From an uncultured Acidimicrobiaceae bacterium (GTDB lineage: Bacteria; Actinomycetota; Acidimicrobiia; Acidimicrobiales; Ilumatobacteraceae), in assembly GCA_903919215.1 (NCBI GenBank), contig CAIXHI010000430.1:1-16528 (forward strand): DNA of 16,528 nucleotides, in the 5' to 3' direction. The first letter of the stretch is position 1. Every line of letters begins with the position of its first letter. Positions 13,035-16,528 of the stretch are shown here, one piece after another. Both the position numbers and the translations under genes were made by a program. The notes beneath the pieces were generated by a model that saw only the letters and a program-made list of their open reading frames with translations, did no database searches and was not told where the DNA came from.

Positions 13035-13041
13035 CAGCCGG

Positions 13042-14262
13042 ATGAATGCAGCCCCGCTCACCGGCATCCGCGTGCTCGACCTCACCCGTGTGCTCGCCGG
13101 GCCGCACTGCACGCGCATGTTGCTCGACATGGGCGCCGAGGTGATCAAGGTGGAACCACCGGAAGGCGACATCACCCGCGCCACATCACCGCGCATCAAC
13201 AGCATCGCCAGCTACTTCGCGCAGCAGAATGCGGGCAAGCGGTGCATCAGCCTCGACCTCGGTGTGGCCGAGGGTCGCGACCTGCTCGCCCGCCTCGCCG
13301 ACACGTGCGACGTGCTGGTGGAGAACTTCCGCCCCGGCGTGATGGATCGCTTGGGCCTCGGCGCCGACGTGCTGCGCGCCCGCAACCCGCGGCTGATCGT
13401 GGCCTCGATCAGTGGCTACGGCCAGGATGGCCCGTGGGCGCAGCGGCGCGCCTACGCAAGCGTCGTTCAGGCCGAGACCGGAATCACCCGCTCACAGGGT
13501 GACGGCCGCGGCACTGATGACTACAGCAACGACCGCCACAGCCACGCCGACGTGTACACCGCGCTCGAATGCGCGAGCGCGGTGCTGGCTGCGCTGTTCC
13601 AGCGTGAGCGCACCGGTGTCGGCGAGCGCATCGATGTGTCGATGGCGCAGACGATGCTGTACGTGAACGAGCATGCCCACGACGCACTCTGGGACCACGA
13701 CGTCGCGCCGTTCACCGTGCGCAGCTTCGGCACCGAGGCCTTTCCGGTGGTCACCGCGGCGAACGGCGACCACGTCGTGATCAGCGGCCATCCTGCTGAG
13801 AACATGACGTTCGACTACTACATGCGCTCGATCGGGCGGCCAGAACTGTGCGCCGAGCCGCGCTTCGCCACCGTGAACTCGCGTATGGAACATATCGACG
13901 ACATCCAACGACTGATCCACGACTGGGCGGGCACGATGCCCGATCCAGAGGCGATTGAGGCAGCAATGGCGGCCAACAACCTGGCTGTCGGCCGTCTGCG
14001 AACGATGCGCGAAGTATGCGCCACCGAGTGGGCCGACGATCGTGATGCCGTCGTGCCAGTGAGCGACCGGGGCGACGGAGTCATCCGCGTGCCGAACTCG
14101 CCGTGGCGGTTCGAGAGCAGCGACGTCGCAGTGCGCGGCGAGCCGAGGTTCCGTGGCGAAGACAACCGCACCGTGCTCAGTGAACTGTTGGACCTGGACG
14201 ATGCCGAACTCGACCGACTGGAGGCCGCCGCGGTCATCAGCAGTCGTATCCCTCGACGCTGA
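13042..14262 (+). CDS. CaiB/BaiF family (class III) CoA-transferase
   Basis: This 406-residue class III CoA-transferase moves CoA between carboxylic acids through an aspartyl-CoA thioester intermediate. The N-terminus LTGIRVLDLTRVLAGPHCTRMLLDMGAEVIKVEPPEGD is the family hallmark. The segment HSHADVYTALECASAVLAAL carries the expected catalytic aspartate, Asp170 in this numbering (Asp169 in formyl-CoA transferase). Length is normal. I chose ATG 13042 because family members start a few residues before LTGIRVLDL. A GTG at 13006 would add 12 residues unlike the family (TDPGPRSTVSR) and would start inside the likely promoter. The kynureninase gene starts 31 bp after the stop on the same strand, so the two are probably one operon. 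The acids used cannot be inferred. Confidence 0.93.
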   Translation: MNAAPLTGIRVLDLTRVLAGPHCTRMLLDMGAEVIKVEPPEGDITRATSPRINSIASYFAQQNAGKRCISLDLGVAEGRDLLARLADTCDVLVENFRPGVMDRLGLGADVLRARNPRLIVASISGYGQDGPWAQRRAYASVVQAETGITRSQGDGRGTDDYSNDRHSHADVYTALECASAVLAALFQRERTGVGERIDVSMAQTMLYVNEHAHDALWDHDVAPFTVRSFGTEAFPVVTAANGDHVVISGHPAENMTFDYYMRSIGRPELCAEPRFATVNSRMEHIDDIQRLIHDWAGTMPDPEAIEAAMAANNLAVGRLRTMREVCATEWADDRDAVVPVSDRGDGVIRVPNSPWRFESSDVAVRGEPRFRGEDNRTVLSELLDLDDAELDRLEAAAVISSRIPRR

Positions 14263-14293
14263 CACCCTGGCGGGGGCGTGGGAAACTGACGGC

Positions 14294-15442
14294 GTGATCA
14301 CGCGCGACGAAGCCCTGGCCCTTGATGCAGCCGACCCGCTGACCGGGTTCCGCGACCGGTTCCACATCCCCGACCAGTCGGTCATCTACCTCGATGGCAA
14401 CTCGCTGGGCATGCCGCCAAAACGCACCCTCGAACGCTTGACCGAGGTGTACCTGCAGGAGTGGGGCCGCGACCTCATCCGCAGTTGGGAACACTGGGTG
14501 GATCTGCCCCAGCGTGTCGGCGACACCCTCGCCCCGTTGATCGGCGCCGGCCGCGGCGAGGTGGTGCTGCACGACAACACCACGTTGAACGTGTACCAGG
14601 CGGTGCATGCTGCGATCGGTCTGCGCCCCGACCGCACGGTCATCGCGATCAGCGCCGACGACTTCCCCACCGACCGCTACGTGGTCGACGGCATTGCTGC
14701 GGCGCTGCCTGGATATCGGGTTCGGCACGGCTTCGACGACCTCGACGATGTCGCCGTGATCGTGCGTTCCGTCATCGACTACCGCACCGCCGAACTGGTC
14801 GACGTCGCCGCGGAGACCGCCCGCGCTCATGCGGCGGGCGCGATGGTGGTGTGGGATCTCTCGCATGCCGCCGGTGCGATCGAGATCGACCTGCGCGCGT
14901 GCGGCGTGCAGTTGGCCATCGGTTGCAGCTACAAGTTCCTCAACGGCGGGCCTGGCGCGCCAGCCTGGACGTACGTGGCCCGCGAACTGCACAGCACGAT
15001 CCAGCAACCGATCTGGGGGTGGTTCGCCACCGAGAACCAGTTCGCCATGGGGCCGACGTTCCAGCCGCGTGAGGACATCGCCCGCATGTTGCTGGGCACG
15101 CCCTCGATCCTGGCCCTCACCGCCGCGCAGGTGGGCATCGAGTTATCGGCCGAGGCGGGTATGAAGGCGATCCACGCCAAGGGTCAGGCGCTCACCGGCC
15201 TCGCCATCGACCTGTGCGACCAGCACGGTCTGCCCACGCCCACCCCGCGCGACCAGTTGCGTCGCGGCAATCACGTCGCCGTGCAACACCCACGGGCGAA
15301 GGCGTTGGTGCAGGAACTGGCCGCCCGCAATGTGATCTTCGACTTCCGCGAGCCGAACATCATCCGCGCCGGTTGCTCACCGCTGACCACCCGCTTCGTC
15401 GACGTGTTCGACGGCCTCGCCGCGGTGGCTGCCGCGGGCTGA
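14294..15442 (+). CDS. kynU: Kynureninase (PLP-dependent L-kynurenine hydrolase)
   Basis: The 382-residue enzyme cleaves L-kynurenine to anthranilate and L-alanine, or 3-hydroxykynurenine to 3-hydroxyanthranilate, in tryptophan breakdown. Diagnostic blocks are YLDGNSLGMPP (32-42), EWGRDLIRSWEHW (57-69), DDFPTDRYV (122-130), WDLSHAAG with Asp188 and His191 near the PLP ring, CSYKFLNGGPGAP with Schiff-base Lys214, and DFREPNIIRAGCSPLTTRFVDVF (350-372). Slightly short for the family (usually about 400-420) because the N-terminus is compact; all core motifs are present. GTG 14294 is chosen because DEALALDAADPL is the usual opening; the frame is open further upstream but overlaps the CoA-transferase gene. 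There is no strong Shine-Dalgarno sequence. No tryptophan dioxygenase or kynurenine formamidase gene is in the window. Confidence 0.95.
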   Translation: MITRDEALALDAADPLTGFRDRFHIPDQSVIYLDGNSLGMPPKRTLERLTEVYLQEWGRDLIRSWEHWVDLPQRVGDTLAPLIGAGRGEVVLHDNTTLNVYQAVHAAIGLRPDRTVIAISADDFPTDRYVVDGIAAALPGYRVRHGFDDLDDVAVIVRSVIDYRTAELVDVAAETARAHAAGAMVVWDLSHAAGAIEIDLRACGVQLAIGCSYKFLNGGPGAPAWTYVARELHSTIQQPIWGWFATENQFAMGPTFQPREDIARMLLGTPSILALTAAQVGIELSAEAGMKAIHAKGQALTGLAIDLCDQHGLPTPTPRDQLRRGNHVAVQHPRAKALVQELAARNVIFDFREPNIIRAGCSPLTTRFVDVFDGLAAVAAAG

Positions 15443-15449
15443 GATCGTC

Positions 15450-15530
15450 GGCTTCTGGGATGTCCCGGTTTCGCTTTCCGGGACCAGGACTTCACAGAAG
15501 CCCGAATGGGACGATTCCTTCCCAGAAGCC
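15450..15530. terminator. Complex inverted-repeat element between convergent genes
   Basis: GGCTTCTGGGA (15450-15460) is perfectly complementary to TCCCAGAAGCC (15520-15530), and its first 8 bases are also complementary to CAGAAGCC (15495-15502). Inside lies a perfect 7-bp hairpin, GTCCCGG (15462-15468) and CCGGGAC (15478-15484), with a 9-nt loop; GTCCC could instead pair with GGGAC at 15508-15512. The two outer pairings exclude each other. The element fills the gap between the kynU stop (15442) and the stop of the convergent ligase (15536), so bidirectional termination is the likely role. Confidence 0.6.
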
Positions 15531-15535
15531 GTCGA

Positions 15536-16528
15536 CTACACCGCCAGTTCGGGACGGTCTTTGTACTGGGCGAGGGACTCGGGGTTGGCGAGGGCTTCGG
15601 TGTTGCGCACGACGCGGCCGTTCACCACATCGGCCACGGCCAACTCGCTGATCTTGTTGCTGCGCGTGCGCGGTACGTCGGTGACCTGCGCGATGCGGGC
15701 GGGCACGTGGCGCGGTGAGGCGTTGGCCCGCAGCCGCGAACGGACCTCGGCCTCCATCGCGGCGGTGAGGACAAGACCTTCCTGCAGCTTCACGAACAGC
15801 ACAATGCGCGTGTCGTCATCCCACTCCTGACCGACGGCCACGGCTTCGACGATGCCCGGGATGTGCTCGACCTGCGCGTAGATCTCGGCAGTGCCGATGC
15901 GCACACCACCCGCATTGAGTGTCGCGTCGCTGCGACCATGGATGACCATCCCGCCATGCTCGGTCCAGCTGGCGAAGTCGCCGTGGGCCCACACACCGGG
16001 GAAGCGGTCGAAGTACGCCGAGTGGAACTTGCTGCCGTCGGTGTCGCCCCAGAAGCTGACCGGCACGCTCGGGAACGGGACGGTGCACACCAGTTCGCCC
16101 TTGCCGTCGGCGGCGGTCAGCCGCTGACCTTCGGGTGAGAACACACCCACCGCCATGCCCAGGCTGGGCCCCTGGATCTCGCCGGCGTACACCGGCAGCG
16201 TGGGGTCACCGCCGACAAAACAGCCGCAGATGTCGGTGCCACCGCTGATGGATGCCAGGTGCACATCGGGCTTCATCGCCTCATACACCCAGCGGAACCC
16301 CTCCTCGCTGAGCGGCGACCCGGTGCTGCACACTGTGCGCAGCGCGGTGAGGTCGTGCGTAGCAACCGGGCGCACACCAGCCTTGTGCACGCTGTCGATG
16401 TACTTCGCCGACACACCGAGCAGCGTGAGCCGCTCAGTCTCGGCGATGTCGAACAGACGGCTGGCGTCCGGGTGCGCGGGGTTGCCGTCGTACAGCACGG
16501 CGGTGGCGCCGCTGACCAGCACGCTGAC
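15536..16528 (-). CDS. Acetoacetyl-CoA synthetase, C-terminal part (5' end off-window)
   Basis: The last 331 residues of an ANL-superfamily ligase that activates acetoacetate with ATP and CoA to acetoacetyl-CoA. The frame stays open to the right edge, so about half of the usual 650 residues is missing. Blocks specific to acetoacetate-CoA ligases are STGSPLSEEGF, KPDVHLASISGGTDICGCFVGG, LPVYAGEIQGPSLGMAV, then GVWAHGDFASW, HGGMVIHGRSDATLN and GGVRIGTAEIYAQVE. The C-terminal domain contains RTRSNKISELAV, where the lysine is the likely adenylation residue; many relatives read SGKK here. It ends DVVNGR, NTEALANPESLAQYKD, as in the family. The stop is TAG at 15536-15538. Possible roles are ketone-body use, fatty acid synthesis or polyhydroxyalkanoate turnover. 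It is convergent with kynU, so the two are not one operon. Confidence 0.92.
   Translation of the reverse strand, partial: VSVLVSGATAVLYDGNPAHPDASRLFDIAETERLTLLGVSAKYIDSVHKAGVRPVATHDLTALRTVCSTGSPLSEEGFRWVYEAMKPDVHLASISGGTDICGCFVGGDPTLPVYAGEIQGPSLGMAVGVFSPEGQRLTAADGKGELVCTVPFPSVPVSFWGDTDGSKFHSAYFDRFPGVWAHGDFASWTEHGGMVIHGRSDATLNAGGVRIGTAEIYAQVEHIPGIVEAVAVGQEWDDDTRIVLFVKLQEGLVLTAAMEAEVRSRLRANASPRHVPARIAQVTDVPRTRSNKISELAVADVVNGRVVRNTEALANPESLAQYKDRPELAV

Noticed and set aside
13006..13041. GTG start for the CoA-transferase, 12 residues longer
   Set aside because: The extra residues do not match the family, and the GTG falls within the candidate -35 element of the promoter.
11931..13502. A 523-codon open frame on the plus strand across the mannosidase and CoA-transferase genes
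   Set aside because: It runs antisense to the mannosidase and then out of frame through the CoA-transferase, both strongly supported; the translation is low-complexity Arg/His/Pro-rich.
14153..14293. Upstream extension of kynureninase overlapping the CoA-transferase
   Set aside because: The extension is the other-frame shadow of the CoA-transferase C-terminus; kynureninase similarity begins at the GTG at 14294.

Overview
The window is a 16.5-kb, GC-rich, gene-dense stretch of a bacterial chromosome. High GC, many GTG starts, a WXG100 protein, an actinobacterial-type sigma/anti-sigma pair and apparently leaderless promoters point to an actinomycete. An Acidimicrobiia-like lineage is my best guess, but this is inference from protein style and not a database result. 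Nearly every base is coding. The largest gap without a gene is about 130 bp (2454-2584), so no stretch over 300 bp lacks a gene.

Left part (1-2453): the end of an unrecognised protein runs directly into engB, a ribosome-assembly GTPase. It converges on an ALDH3-type aldehyde dehydrogenase on the minus strand. Middle-left (2585-6971, plus strand): an ECF-like sigma factor is followed by a membrane-anchored anti-sigma-like protein with a very acidic Asp/Ser tail. A strong intrinsic terminator follows. Then comes a tight three-gene ABC operon: two different MacB/FtsX/DevC-type permeases overlapping by 4 nt, and their ATPase behind a strong Shine-Dalgarno sequence. No membrane-fusion or substrate-binding protein is present.

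Middle (6982-8600, minus strand): a vapBC-type toxin-antitoxin pair with an ATGA overlap, a small orphan WXG100 protein and a NUDIX hydrolase. The NUDIX start codon lies back to back with that of an M20 amidohydrolase (8607-9845, plus), both inside a 12-bp palindrome. Right part: a large cytosolic GH38 alpha-mannosidase (minus) is divergent from a class III CoA-transferase, which is followed 31 bp later by kynureninase (plus). These converge on the C-terminal 331 residues of acetoacetyl-CoA synthetase (minus), which runs off the right edge.

Four genes that must begin their own transcripts have a TANNNT hexamer exactly 6 nt before an ATG and no Shine-Dalgarno sequence (a fifth has 7 nt). This is the layout of a leaderless promoter. 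Genes inside operons, and the WXG100 gene, use clear Shine-Dalgarno sequences or overlapping stop-start codons. Convergent gene ends carry inverted repeats, two of them elaborate (9850-9896 and 15450-15530). I see no insertion sequence, CRISPR array, tRNA or rRNA. Apart from the toxin-antitoxin pair and the WXG100 gene, the content is ordinary chromosomal metabolism. The points most worth a second look are the leaderless promoter set, a possible internal secreted-form start in the anti-sigma-like gene, the orphan WXG100 gene, and the two structured convergent intergenic elements.
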